The position numbers and the translations under genes were made by a program. Shown here in pieces: positions 15,477-27,488 of a stretch of DNA of 64,000 nt. The DNA is from Paenibacillus aceti (lineage in GTDB: Bacteria; Bacillota; Bacilli; Paenibacillales; Paenibacillaceae): contig NZ_KZ987724.1 of NCBI RefSeq assembly GCF_003614185.1, positions 3,872,107-3,936,106 of the forward strand, given 5' to 3'. Every line of letters begins with the position of its first letter. Position 1 is the stretch's first letter. The notes below the pieces were generated by a model. It searched no databases and was not told where the DNA came from. It saw only the letters and a program-made list of their open reading frames with translations.

Positions 15477-15728
15477 TTAAAACATATATCGCAGCATCTG
15501 CGTATATCCCCAATAATCCAGAACAAAAGCAGCAACAAAACGTCCCAATACTACAGCAAGCAGTAAAAGGAGTAACTTCCCTTGCGGTCCCTTCGGATTA
15601 CGGATAACGAGGTCCAGCTTGAGGTTCTGCAGCGCCCACCATGAGATAGCGATACAGGCTAGCGATACAATGATCCCTGTAAGGCCGCTGATCCCGACCG
15701 ACGCTGATACGGACTCGACTGGATGCAC
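15477..15728 (-). CDS. ywzB: DUF1146 (YwzB) family small membrane protein
   Basis: An 83-residue protein with two hydrophobic segments (about 14-33 and 50-70) separated by NLKLDLVIRNPKGPQGK, the conserved core of the DUF1146 family. It starts at a GTG with AGGGGG 9 nt upstream. In Bacillaceae this gene lies between the ATP synthase operon and murA, as here. No function is established. Confidence 0.88.
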   Translation of the reverse strand: MHPVESVSASVGISGLTGIIVSLACIAISWWALQNLKLDLVIRNPKGPQGKLLLLLLAVVLGRFVAAFVLDYWGYTQMLRYMF

Positions 15729-15980
15729 ATCATTTTCCCCCTGTCACGTTATTATATTTATGCTGTAGGCCCTTAATCGGTTAATAAGTAACTGAAGAAA
15801 GGGGCTGCTCACAGGTAAAGCCCGGCAAAATGAAATTATAGACCTCCTATATCATACTTGGCAACGAGACAATAATCCAGTATTACTTTTCGTTGTAAAG
15901 GTTTCCAGTAGAATCTATTTTGTAACCTTTGCGTTAAGTTTATGCAGTTTTGCAACCGCCCTTTTCATCAGGAAAAATAC

Positions 15981-15986
15981 TATAAT
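15981..15986 (+). promoter_or_regulatory. -10 box of the cutC promoter
   Basis: A perfect TATAAT lies 54 bp before the chosen cutC start. The matching -35 (GCCCTT at 17 bp) is poor. Confidence 0.3.
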
Positions 15987-16039
15987 GAACTGGAGAGGGA
16001 CAGCCCATAACGGGAATCATGGAAAGGATGGATTCTACT

Positions 16040-16744
16040 ATGAAAATAGAAGTCATTGCTTACACCTTGGCAGACGCCCTGGCCGCAGCTGCAAACGGAG
16101 CGGATCGCCTGGAGGTAATTACCGCCCCTGCAGAAGGAGGCCTAACCCCAAGCATCGGTCTCGTTCAATCGATTCAGGAGCAGGTCGATATCGACATCCG
16201 CGTGATGATACGCCCGCATAGCCGCAGCTTCGTCTACTCGGAAGAGGATATCGCCGTCATGGAGCGCGATATTAGCGCCTTCCGCACGCTCGGAGTATCC
16301 GGCATTGTGCTCGGTGCCTTAACCCCACAGGGAAGCGTAGACACTGCTCTGCTCGACAGATTGCTCGCTGTCTCTGGCAGCCTGCCGATTACCTTCCACC
16401 GCGCCATCGATGAAGCGGCTGATCTGGAGCAAGCTTTGCGAACGCTTGGCCACTATCCGCAGATAACCCATACCCTGACCTCCGGCGGTCTTCCATCGGT
16501 GCTTGATGCGGCGGATATGATCCGGCGATTAGGACCCGTGGCCGAGGCACAAGGCATCACTCTGCTGCCCGGAGCTGGCTTACATATCGATGCTCTTGAA
16601 GCGTTTCTGCGCCACACAGGGGTCCACGAGTTCCACATCGGCTCCGGTGCCAGACAGGGTGGCAGTATCCTCAATCCAATCGACGTAGACAAGCTGACCG
16701 CTATACGCCGTATTGCCGATCAATTCCCGGCCTCGGAGGAATAG
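16040..16744 (+). CDS. cutC: CutC family protein (PF03932, TIM barrel)
   Basis: The 234-residue protein matches CutC: KIEVIAYTLADALAAAANGA at the start, EGGLTPSIGLV, IRVMIRPHSRSFVYSEED, GIVLGALTPQG, FHRAIDEA, LTSGG and GAGLHIDALEAF with a late EFHIGSGAR. The family is named for copper homeostasis in E. coli, but the biochemical function is unsettled. I chose the ATG at 16040, with AAAGGA 11 nt upstream; upstream ATGs at 16019 and 16028 have poorer ribosome spacing. It is the only plus-strand gene between murA and the ATP synthase operon and stands alone. Confidence 0.92.
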   Translation: MKIEVIAYTLADALAAAANGADRLEVITAPAEGGLTPSIGLVQSIQEQVDIDIRVMIRPHSRSFVYSEEDIAVMERDISAFRTLGVSGIVLGALTPQGSVDTALLDRLLAVSGSLPITFHRAIDEAADLEQALRTLGHYPQITHTLTSGGLPSVLDAADMIRRLGPVAEAQGITLLPGAGLHIDALEAFLRHTGVHEFHIGSGARQGGSILNPIDVDKLTAIRRIADQFPASEE

Positions 16745-17314
16745 AGCTCATATGAGCCGCATAATCTGCGATTCTCACGGTTCTCAGGCTATGGAGCAAG
16801 CCGCTACAACGATAAATCATAGTTTTATTATTCTAACGAAACGTCAACACGCTATTTGCGAGAAAACACGGCCTTTTCGAATCTAACGAAACACCATAAC
16901 GCTATTTGAGCTAAATCGAGGCTTTAATTGGCTGTTTGGGCAAAATAACGTTACCCCGTTTCGTTACAATTTTCAACTGCCCTTTTAGGCGCGAATAGCG
17001 TTACCACGTTTCGTTAGAGTTTCGTTTAGAGTAGCGCTCGAGTACCGCATGCCCTCATTAGGGCTGGCTGCACAGGTTGGGTTGTGCTGAAGTCCACATA
17101 TATGACCGTGGAATTGTGTGGATGATTGTGAGTTTATGCAGTGTTCTATGTAAAGTTCGCAATTAGGCTATATGAACTAGTCGCCCAGTCTATTCGGCTA
17201 TAATCCTGTTTCGCAGCCTAATTCTATCAGATGAGTTCTACAGACTTAGTTCGATAGTTCGCAATTGATTGCCTATGCTAGTCCTACTAGGAAAGGTAGT
17301 TAGCTATCTACACT
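16745..17314. other. Intergenic gap between convergent cutC and atpC
   Basis: This 570-bp gap holds the family A repeat element (16832-17018). It also has a short direct repeat AGTTCGCAATT (about 17155 and 17254) in otherwise A/T-rich sequence. I see no convincing open frame or RNA gene. Confidence 0.6.
16832..17018. repeat. Family A four-unit intergenic repeat (copy 1)
   Basis: Two direct units (CTAACGAAAC then, 6-8 bp later, CGCTATTTG; at 16832 and 16882) are followed by two inverted units (GCAAAATAACG ... GTTTCGTTAC at 16938 and GCGAATAGCG ... GTTTCGTTAG at 16988). Unit spacing is about 50 bp. The layout can fold into a large two-armed hairpin. Homologous elements lie at 27215-27403 and 39982-40169, and a half-length one at 62692-62780. 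Confidence 0.85.
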
Positions 17315-17350
17315 AAAAAAGACCGGACATCAAGAATGATATCCGGTCTT
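17315..17350 (-). terminator. Rho-independent terminator of the ATP synthase operon
   Basis: On the minus strand AAGACCGGATATCA pairs with TGATGTCCGGTCTT around a 4-nt loop, followed by a T-run. It starts 9 bp after the atpC stop. Confidence 0.92.
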
Positions 17351-17358
17351 AGATATAA

Positions 17359-17766
17359 TTATTTGGAGCTGCTGGCGACGTTAATCCGCGTCACGGCTCT
17401 CTGCAAGGCAAGCTCAGCACGGCGCTGGTCGATCCGATCCTGGCTGCCGCGCGCCAATCGGCGTTCAGCACGCTCACGGGCTGCGATGGCCCGCTCCAGA
17501 TCGATATCCTCAGGCATCTCTGCGCTTTCGGCAAGAATGATCGTCTTATTCCCTTGCACTTCAGCAAAGCCTCCGTGGACAGCGACAGCAATCGTCTTAC
17601 CATTGATCTTGGCCTCGATCGGTGCAACTCGCAGCGGGGTCACGAACGGAATATGTCCGGGCAAAATACCAAGCTCCCCTTCAACTCCGCGGATGGTCAG
17701 ACTGTTCACTTCTTCCGTGAACACAACATGCTCCGGTGTAACGATTTCCAGTGTAAAGGTACTCAC
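17359..17766 (-). CDS. atpC: F1Fo ATP synthase epsilon subunit
   Basis: The 135-residue protein has the epsilon beta-sandwich (TLEIVTPEHVVFTEEV, GVEGELGILPGHIPFVTPL, GGFAEVQGNKTIILAE) and the C-terminal helical pair (ERAIAARERAERRLA). It starts at a GTG with AGGAGG 8 nt upstream. It is the last gene of the operon and is followed by a strong terminator. Confidence 0.97.
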   Translation of the reverse strand: MSTFTLEIVTPEHVVFTEEVNSLTIRGVEGELGILPGHIPFVTPLRVAPIEAKINGKTIAVAVHGGFAEVQGNKTIILAESAEMPEDIDLERAIAARERAERRLARGSQDRIDQRRAELALQRAVTRINVASSSK

Positions 17767-17827
17767 TTTTCATCCCTCCTGTTCGTGGGACGTTCATTTC
17801 TGAAGCATCCGACGTAAGCGGTGCGAT

Positions 17828-19243
<1,416 letters not shown>

Positions 19244-19371
19244 CTAATAAGTTTTGCGGTACCCTGCGCAAGCTCTCCCCTACAAAAAACAGCACGCTTC
19301 ACACAGGGACAACTACTTCCGCAAACTATCATCGTAACCGTAACAGGCCGTCTTCATGAACAAGACTATGA

Positions 19372-20241
19372 TTAGCCTTGTGCATTGGCTCCGGCAACAA
19401 TTTCCGTAATTTCCTGAGTGATCGCCGCTTGACGAGCGCGGTTATATGTCAGGGTAAGTTCATTAATCATCTTCGTAGCATTCTTCGTTGCGCTGCCCAT
19501 CGCTGTCATCTTCGCGCCAAGCTCACTCGCTTTGCCTTCCAAAAGTGCAGCGAAGATAAGCGTCTCCGCATACTTCGGCAACAGCACACCCAACACGCGC
19601 TCTGGTGATGGCTCATATTCATAGGCTGTTGTCACTCCATCATGCTCTACACTTTCAAAAGGAAGCAGACGGTCGATCGTCGGCCTCTGAGTGATCGCGT
19701 TGATGAACTTGCTGTAGCACAGATAAACCTCATCATATTCCTCTAGTTCAAAGCCCTGAACTGCTGCATAGGCAAGAGATTTAATGTCAGCAAACCGCGG
19801 AGTATCAGACAGGTCCGTCACATCGAACACAACAGGATGTTGACGACGACCCAGATAATCACGGCCTTTACGGCCAACAACGAACAGCCCGTATTCTTCC
19901 TTGGAAGCATGCTTGCTCTTGAGGTAATCTGTCAACGCACGCAAGATATTGGCATTATAACCGCCAACAAGCCCGCCATCCGAAGTTATTACAATATAAG
20001 CAGTGCGCTTTACAGGACGAGTTACTAGCATTGGATGGGAGATTTCCTCTGAACCATCCGTACCGTTCGCAATACTGGACACAACTTCACGCAGCTTGTC
20101 AACATAAGGACGGGAGGATTGGGCTTTCTCCTGAGCTCTTCTCAGCTTGGCGGAAGCGACCATCTCCATGGCCTTCGTGATTTGCCGGGTATTCTGAACG
20201 CTCTTGATCTGGCGTTTTATTTCGCGCATCCCTTTTGCCAT
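19372..20241 (-). CDS. atpG: F1Fo ATP synthase gamma subunit
   Basis: The 289-residue central-stalk protein has the conserved ends: MREIKRQIKSVQNTRQITKA at the N-terminus and KMTAMGSATKNATKMI followed by LTYNRARQAAITQEI at the C-terminus. These form the coiled coil inside the alpha/beta hexamer. It lies between atpA and atpD as usual. Confidence 0.98.
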   Translation of the reverse strand: MAKGMREIKRQIKSVQNTRQITKAMEMVASAKLRRAQEKAQSSRPYVDKLREVVSSIANGTDGSEEISHPMLVTRPVKRTAYIVITSDGGLVGGYNANILRALTDYLKSKHASKEEYGLFVVGRKGRDYLGRRQHPVVFDVTDLSDTPRFADIKSLAYAAVQGFELEEYDEVYLCYSKFINAITQRPTIDRLLPFESVEHDGVTTAYEYEPSPERVLGVLLPKYAETLIFAALLEGKASELGAKMTAMGSATKNATKMINELTLTYNRARQAAITQEITEIVAGANAQG

Positions 20242-20360
20242 GATTTCACCACCTTACATAGTCACAAACCGGCAATCCGGCGAGAAGCCCGGGCCGGTTC
20301 ATGAATCGATTATTTAACTATAAGAGGTTACCTTCAAAAATTCCGCTCTGGGAACACGCT

Positions 20361-21890
<1,530 letters not shown>

Positions 21891-22439
21891 CTACAGTGCT
21901 TGTCTTCGAAAAGACTTTTCAAGCCGTTCCAGCTTGCCGGATAAACTGCCGTCATAAATCACATCGCCGACTCTGACTTTGATTCCTCCAAGCAGTCCCT
22001 TATCGATCTGGCTCTCTACGCGAATCTTCTTATTCAGCATAGCGCCGAATTCAGATTCAATAGCCCGCTGCTCCTCATCGCTAAGAGGATAGGCAGAATA
22101 GACGATCGCGTCGGCCAATCCAAGAGCTTCGCCGGTTATTTTGACATAGCTGTCCAAAATATCCGCTAAAATATCAGTTCTTTCACGTTCTACCAGCAAT
22201 CTGGCCATAGAAACGACTGGCTTCGACAGCTTGCCTTCAAGCACACCTTCAAGTGCATTCCATTTCGCTTCTTTGGAAATATTTGGACTTAACAGGAATT
22301 TCTGAACGCTTTCATCATTATTTAGAGCAGAGACCAGCACTCGCAATTCTTGCTCGACTTCCATCGTCTGTCCATCTTGAATGGCAATTTCATACAGAGC
22401 CTTAGCGTATCTGCGCGCTACGACTAGTGCACGGCTCAT
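21891..22439 (-). CDS. atpH: F1Fo ATP synthase delta subunit
   Basis: The 182-residue peripheral-stalk protein begins VARRYAKALYEIA and ends with the IVRVGDVIYDGSLSGKLERL-type segment of OSCP/delta proteins (seen here as IKVRVGDVIYDGSLSGKLE). Its ATG overlaps the atpF stop (ATGA), so the two are translationally coupled. Confidence 0.97.
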   Translation of the reverse strand: MSRALVVARRYAKALYEIAIQDGQTMEVEQELRVLVSALNNDESVQKFLLSPNISKEAKWNALEGVLEGKLSKPVVSMARLLVERERTDILADILDSYVKITGEALGLADAIVYSAYPLSDEEQRAIESEFGAMLNKKIRVESQIDKGLLGGIKVRVGDVIYDGSLSGKLERLEKSFRRQAL

Positions 22440-22927
22440 GATTTTCTACCTACTTCTTGCAAGTATTGATTCACAAGCTTCTCTTGGTCCGTAGGACTGC
22501 TCTCAACTTCACGTTCGATCAGCTTGGAAGCGATATTTACAGAGAAAGAACCAATTTCGCCACGCAAAGCGTCCACCGCTTTGTTTCTTTCACTCTCAAT
22601 ATCACGAACGGCTTCATCCTTCAGACGTATCGCATCAGTTTTGGCTTGTTCCAGCAAATCGCGCGCTTGTTTGCTACTGCTCTGCTTAGATTGCTCAATG
22701 ATCTCGAAAGCTTCTTGCCTTGCTTGCTTAAGAGCTTCCTTCTGCTCTTCAACGTAAGCAGTCGCTTGCTCTCTGGTTTGCCGAGCTTCTTCAAGTTGGC
22801 CTTGTACCAGTTCACGACGTTTCTCCATGACCGCGAACAGTTTACCGAAAGCGAATTTATGAAGCAGCCAATAAAGAATCCCGAACGAAAGCATGGTAAT
22901 CACAATGTTTTCCCACAAGACATTCAC
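22436..22927 (-). CDS. atpF: F1Fo ATP synthase b subunit
   Basis: One N-terminal membrane helix (ENIVITMLSFGILYWLLHKF) is followed by a long charged coiled coil of about 130 residues, the peripheral stalk. I chose the GTG at 22927, with AAGGAG 8 nt upstream; two ATGs further up lie inside or before the ribosome site. The resulting 163 residues match the family. Confidence 0.96.
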   Translation of the reverse strand: MNVLWENIVITMLSFGILYWLLHKFAFGKLFAVMEKRRELVQGQLEEARQTREQATAYVEEQKEALKQARQEAFEIIEQSKQSSSKQARDLLEQAKTDAIRLKDEAVRDIESERNKAVDALRGEIGSFSVNIASKLIEREVESSPTDQEKLVNQYLQEVGRKS

Positions 22928-23034
22928 CGATGTCACTCCTTCCATTAACAAAACTTACATTGCGTTTCATAAAATTTCCAACAAAAACGAAGGCGCGGAT
23001 GGCATCGGCCCTCCCCGCCAAACCGTAGCTATTA

Positions 23035-23262
<228 letters not shown>

Positions 23263-23346
23263 TCAATTTTTCAGTTAATTATTTTGTTTAAAATTATAAT
23301 ATACCTCTGATGGATTCACTGAAGTCAGTAGTTCCTCCAGAGTTTA

Positions 23347-24111
23347 TTAATGTTCCTCTTCGTGAATCGTAGTCTGTCCAATGTAAACCATCGTCAATAT
23401 CGTAAAGATATAGGCTTGCAGCCCACCGACGAAAATACTAAATCCTTGCCATGCTCCCAAGAATGGGATACCTAGATACTTCATCTTGATAATAACCGCA
23501 ATGAGAACCTCGCCCGCGAAGATATTCGCGAACAACCGGATTGCTAGAGCGATCGGCTTGGAAAAGTTCTCAATGATATTAAGTGGCAAGAAAATCGGGA
23601 ATGGTTCCAAATAGTGCTTGAGGTAATGCTTCCGATTGTATTTCAGACCTAAATAATTCATCAGAATGAACACAACGGCAGCAAGTCCGGCAGTTACAGA
23701 AATATCGGCTGTCGGCGATTTCCACCAGAGAATCTCAGCGTGTTCCCCGCCTGTCAGACCTTTGGTCGCTTCGATGACATGTCCGAAGATCATTTCAGGC
23801 TTATGAGCCTCTGTGATAAATCCCAGCGGCAGGCCAAGCAGGTTAGATACAAAAATAAAAAGTATCAGGGTCAAACCTAGTGAGAGATATTTCTTACCAT
23901 GCTTCATATCCATCGTACTGCCAATGATGCTCTGGACGAATTCAACGATCCATTCCATGAAATTCTGAAATTTACCAGGATTCTCTACCGATAGGTTAGC
24001 GACAGATAGTCTGCACACAACAAAAACGATCACCATACTAACAAAGAGCATTAGTACAGCAGATAGGTCCAGGTGGAATCCTCCTAGCATAATTACGGGC
24101 GCTTCATGCAT
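23347..24111 (-). CDS. atpB: F1Fo ATP synthase a subunit
   Basis: The 254-residue membrane protein has the essential arginine in IALAIRLFANIFAGEVL and the C-terminal GGLQAYIFTILTMVYI helix that form the ion half-channels against the c ring. The His-rich end (HEEEH) is common in Firmicutes. Confidence 0.98.
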   Translation of the reverse strand: MHEAPVIMLGGFHLDLSAVLMLFVSMVIVFVVCRLSVANLSVENPGKFQNFMEWIVEFVQSIIGSTMDMKHGKKYLSLGLTLILFIFVSNLLGLPLGFITEAHKPEMIFGHVIEATKGLTGGEHAEILWWKSPTADISVTAGLAAVVFILMNYLGLKYNRKHYLKHYLEPFPIFLPLNIIENFSKPIALAIRLFANIFAGEVLIAVIIKMKYLGIPFLGAWQGFSIFVGGLQAYIFTILTMVYIGQTTIHEEEH

Positions 24112-24142
24112 TTGTCTATTTCACCCCTTTCCCCAGATGCTG

Positions 24143-24520
24143 TTAAGACTTACTTCTAGCTCCGAGCACAAGGCCGACCGGAATCGTTAGCAGCTGCGGG
24201 ATAAAGAACCCGATTACAGCACTTATTACCGATACCTGCTCCAGCTTGACTGCCACCATCGTAACAAGTAGAATCAAACAAACCCTGGTCAGGAAACCGA
24301 AGCTAAAGCGTTTCTTCTCTTGGCTGACTGCAAATTCAACCAAGCCATGCACTTTCATTGATAGATAGCGGGTATAGACCGTCCCACCAACAAGACCAAG
24401 GATCAAGCCAGAGATGATCGGCCTGAAATCCAGGAGAAAAGCCCAGCCAAGGAACAAAACGGATAACATCAGGAAGGTCATCCTAGTCACAACTGCGACA
24501 ATTGAATTTAAGTTATCCAT
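24143..24520 (-). CDS. atpI: ATP synthase subunit I (AtpI)
   Basis: The 125-residue protein has four hydrophobic segments typical of the ATP_synt_I family, which helps assemble the c ring. The ATG at 24520 has GGAGG upstream and overlaps the stop of atpZ by 8 nt; a longer frame to 24622 would run back into atpZ. It precedes atpB, as in Bacillus. Confidence 0.9.
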   Translation of the reverse strand: MDNLNSIVAVVTRMTFLMLSVLFLGWAFLLDFRPIISGLILGLVGGTVYTRYLSMKVHGLVEFAVSQEKKRFSFGFLTRVCLILLVTMVAVKLEQVSVISAVIGFFIPQLLTIPVGLVLGARSKS

Positions 24521-24746
24521 CCTGCTCCTCCATAAATTTATAAAATATGATTGATATGTTGGTAATTCCAAGCAAAAGACCGACGATCGATCCGATGGCA
24601 ACCCAGTAATTTGGGCCATCAAATCGCTCAGCCAGCCATCTGGCGCCCAAGTAACCGATTACGATATAAACAGCAAGCATCGTACCTGCCCCGCTTATGT
24701 AAGCGGCATACATCCAAGGATTTGAATTTTTATCATGATTATCCAT
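24513..24746 (-). CDS. atpZ: AtpZ/AtpI-family small membrane protein (first gene of the atp operon)
   Basis: The 77-residue protein has two membrane helices (PWMYAAYISGAGTMLAVYIV and VAIGSIVGLLLGITN). It matches the AtpZ (F0F1-ATPase_2) group found before atpI in alkaliphilic and other bacilli, where it has been linked to magnesium or calcium handling. I chose the ATG at 24746; the predicted transcription start lies only about 12 nt upstream, which excludes the TTG at 24761. Confidence 0.82.
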   Translation of the reverse strand: MDNHDKNSNPWMYAAYISGAGTMLAVYIVIGYLGARWLAERFDGPNYWVAIGSIVGLLLGITNISIIFYKFMEEQDG

Positions 24747-24764
24747 AATGTCAATTCCCAATTC

Positions 24765-24794
24765 ATTTTACTGAATTTTTAGACTTTTTGTCAA
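24765..24794 (-). promoter_or_regulatory. Sigma-A promoter of the ATP synthase operon
   Basis: On the minus strand TTGACA (24794-24789) and TAAAAT (24770-24765) are separated by 18 bp, matching 6/6 and 5/6 of the consensus. The leader before atpZ would be only about 12 nt. Confidence 0.7.
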
Positions 24795-24833
24795 ACCAGA
24801 TAACCTAATGCCATCACCAACAAGACGTAAAAC

Positions 24834-24852
24834 CATACAGTATAACTGTATG
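24834..24852. terminator. Palindromic hairpin after wecB
   Basis: CATACAGTATAACTGTATG is a perfect 8-bp inverted repeat with a 3-nt loop, 22 bp after the wecB stop. The following GTTTTACG is a weak T-run, so termination is likely partial. Confidence 0.45.
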
Positions 24853-24873
24853 CTATCTTACGCAAAAACACAA

Positions 24874-26040
24874 TTATCTATTTTTTCCAGTTGTGAACTT
24901 TTTGTGAAACTCCTCAGGGCGCTCGCTAATTAGCCCGAAATGGTGACGAATCGCATTGACAATTCTCTTCGATGCTTGTCCGTCTCCATATGGATTAGTC
25001 GCTTTGCTCATCGAATTATAAAGTTCACTATCTGTCAGTAATGCTCTCGTACGCTCATAGACCATCTCCTCATCTGTGCCGACAAGCTCCAGAGTCCCCG
25101 CTTCGATGCCTTCCGGACGTTCCGTTGTATCGCGGAGCACAAGTACGGGAACGCCAAAAGACGGCGCTTCTTCCTGTAAACCGCCGGAATCCGTGAGGAT
25201 CAAATGTGTATGTGGATAGAAATTATGCAAATCCACCACATCAAGAGGATCAATAAGTTTTATACGGGGATGGTTCCCTAAAGTTTCATATGCCGGTTCT
25301 CTTACCGCAGGACTCAAGTGTACAGGGTAGACAATCGCAATATCCTCAAATTCATCAGCAATCCGTTTTACAGCACGGAAAATGTTCATATGAGGCTGCC
25401 CCTGAGACTCGCGGCGATGAGCCGTCATCAGAATAAGCCGCTTACCTGCGGCCCATTCCAGCACAGAATTGCTATAATTCGGCTGTACTGTATATTGAAA
25501 CACATCGGTAACCGTGTTGCCTGTGATATATATGCTTGACTCGGATTTATTCTCTTTTCTCAAATTACCTGCCGACCAGTCCGTTGGCGCAAAATGAAGA
25601 TCGGCCAAAACCCCGGTTAACTGGCGATTCATCTCCTCTGGATAAGGCGATAATTTGTTCCAGGTACGAAGGCCAGCTTCCACATGCCCCACCTTAATTT
25701 GTTGCAGGAAAGCTGCATAGCTAGCGAGGAATGTCGTGAGTGTATCCCCATGAACCAGCACGATATCCGGCTTCGCTTCCTTCAATACTCCTTCCAGGCC
25801 CTGGAGCACTCGAATCGTAATCTCATTCAAGCTCTGATTCGGCTTCATTACATTCAGATCATAATCAGGAACAATTTTGAACACGTCCAGCACCTGATCA
25901 AGCATCTCACGATGCTGGGCAGTAACACAAACCACAGACTCAATGTCCTCAGGATGCTTGTTCAGTTCCAAAATAAGCGGAGCCATCTTGATGGCCTCCG
26001 GTCTGACTCCAAAAATCGTCATTACTTTTATTTTTGACAT
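24874..26040 (-). CDS. wecB: UDP-N-acetylglucosamine 2-epimerase (non-hydrolysing)
   Basis: WecB/MnaA interconverts UDP-GlcNAc and UDP-ManNAc for teichoic acid linkage units and other wall polymers. The 388-residue protein has IFGVRPEAIKMAPLI at the start, VHGDTLTTF, GHVEAGLRT, FAPTDWSAGNL, TAHRRESQGQPH and LTDSGGLQEEAPSFG with VLRDTTERPEG, all family signatures. It lies between upp and the atp operon as in Bacillus and Paenibacillus. Confidence 0.97.
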   Translation of the reverse strand: MSKIKVMTIFGVRPEAIKMAPLILELNKHPEDIESVVCVTAQHREMLDQVLDVFKIVPDYDLNVMKPNQSLNEITIRVLQGLEGVLKEAKPDIVLVHGDTLTTFLASYAAFLQQIKVGHVEAGLRTWNKLSPYPEEMNRQLTGVLADLHFAPTDWSAGNLRKENKSESSIYITGNTVTDVFQYTVQPNYSNSVLEWAAGKRLILMTAHRRESQGQPHMNIFRAVKRIADEFEDIAIVYPVHLSPAVREPAYETLGNHPRIKLIDPLDVVDLHNFYPHTHLILTDSGGLQEEAPSFGVPVLVLRDTTERPEGIEAGTLELVGTDEEMVYERTRALLTDSELYNSMSKATNPYGDGQASKRIVNAIRHHFGLISERPEEFHKKFTTGKNR

Positions 26041-26073
26041 GTCCGTTTCCCTTTCTCATGATCACATCATGAT

Positions 26074-26703
26074 CTACTTTGTTCCGTACAAGCGATCTCC
26101 CGCATCGCCAAGTCCAGGAATAATATACCCATGATCGTTCAGACACTCGTCCAATGCAGCTACGTAAATATCTACATCAGGATGGGCATCATGTACCGCC
26201 TTGACCCCTTCAGGTGCGGCGATCAGATTCATCATCTTGATCTGTGTGCAGCCGCGTTTCTTAAGCGCATCGATCGCAGCAATCGCGGAACCGCCAGTCG
26301 CCAGCATCGGATCGATTACGATCAGCTCGCGCTCCTGTACATCCGTAGGCAGCTTGATATAGTATTCTACAGGCATAAGCGTCTCTGGATCGCGGAAAAG
26401 ACCCACATGTCCTACCTTAGCAGCAGGCAACAGCTTCAGCACGCCATCAAGCATACCAAGACCCGCACGCAGAATCGGAATCAAACCGAGCATACGTCCG
26501 GATATCACTTTGGATTCCGTCTCGGTTACAGGTGTCTGCACCTTGATCGTTTCCAGCGGAATCTCCCGTGTAATTTCATAGGCCATCAATGTAGCCACTT
26601 CGTCAACCAATTCACGAAAATCCTTCGTGTTCGTGTTCATGTCACGAATAAACGTCAATTTGTGTTGAATAAGGGGGTGATCACATACTACTAATTTTCC
26701 CAT
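26074..26703 (-). CDS. upp: Uracil phosphoribosyltransferase
   Basis: Upp makes UMP from uracil and PRPP. The 209-residue protein has the full-length start [20 protein letters not shown], the [10 protein letters not shown] segment, the PRPP loop [16 protein letters not shown] and the [11 protein letters not shown] end. The ATG at 26703 is preceded by GGAGGG; the frame upstream is open but not conserved. Confidence 0.98.
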   Translation of the reverse strand: MGKLVVCDHPLIQHKLTFIRDMNTNTKDFRELVDEVATLMAYEITREIPLETIKVQTPVTETESKVISGRMLGLIPILRAGLGMLDGVLKLLPAAKVGHVGLFRDPETLMPVEYYIKLPTDVQERELIVIDPMLATGGSAIAAIDALKKRGCTQIKMMNLIAAPEGVKAVHDAHPDVDIYVAALDECLNDHGYIIPGLGDAGDRLYGTK

Positions 26704-27214
26704 TATATCCCTCCGGTGGTTGTGTATAACAAAGAATCTCTTGCGGTGACATGCTTCTAAATTAGGATGCTCCACAAATCTTGTCTATTATATCACTTTC
26801 GCTGTCGGATTTTCACCCATACATATTCATGTTGCAAATATGTTCAAAAAAATGGCTATCCCCTATAGTCCCCTGAACCGTTTGCTTACATTCAATTTTC
26901 ACAGCTCCTCTGTCAAATGTTACTCGCGGCAAAAAATATTTGCCGGTGTACCTGAAAGCAGGGGAAATTGTGTTAAAAAGAGGGCGGATGGGGGAGTTGG
27001 GAGGGGGCTAGGTGTACGCTAACGCGCCTAGCCCGGCCGGTCACATGCAGCTCACAAGACAGATCAGATACAACTCATATATAGCTCAAATGCCGGTCGA
27101 GCACCGAACTCGCGCCAGTCGAAGGAGTGGCAAAGTTTCCTGTTATTTTTCCTACGTTATCCCCGTCATTGCAGACTTAGGAGAACCGAAGCTGGGCGGC
27201 ATGTCCCAACGATA
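26704..27214. other. Intergenic gap upstream of upp
   Basis: A minus-strand TATAAT (26792-26787) with a weak -35 is the likely upp promoter. The rest, including a purine-rich stretch near 26970-27012, shows no supported gene. Open frames on the plus strand have no conserved features. Confidence 0.5.
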
Positions 27215-27403
27215 CTCTAACGAAACGTGGTAACGCTATTCGCGCCAAAATGAGCCGCGAAAAACTGTAACGAAACTGGGGAACCTTATTGAGGTAAAAA
27301 AGTAGCTAAAAGTCCAGATATTGCTCAAATAGCGATATGGTGTTTCGTTAGAATCGAACTAGCCCTGTTTTGGAGTAAATAGCGCTCTGTAGTTTCGTTT
27401 AGA
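27215..27403. repeat. Family A four-unit intergenic repeat (copy 2)
   Basis: Direct units start at 27215 (CTCTAACGAAACGTGGTAAC) and 27265 (CTGTAACGAAAC); inverted units start at 27323 (CAAATAGCG ... GTTTCGTTAG) and 27372 (TAAATAGCG ... GTTTCGTTTAG). The four-unit, 189-bp layout is the same as at 16832-17018. Confidence 0.85.
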
Positions 27404-27431
27404 AGTAGGAATGAGAGTCATCCCCTCTTAC

Positions 27432-27465
27432 AAAAACAAGCCGGGAAGCATCGCTTCCCAGCTTG
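27432..27465 (-). terminator. Rho-independent terminator after glyA
   Basis: On the minus strand CAAGCTGGGAAGC pairs with GCTTCCCGGCTTG around a short loop, followed by TTTTTG, starting 24 bp after the glyA stop. Confidence 0.92.
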
Positions 27466-27488
27466 GCATTCTCAAGAAGACTACTTAA

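Noticed and set aside
16832-17018. Family A repeats as a possible CRISPR array
   Set aside because: Units are in both orientations, only four per site, spacers are not uniform and no cas genes are present.
26840-27233. Two plus-strand open frames between upp and glyA
   Set aside because: No ribosome site, no domain, and the second runs into the family A repeat.
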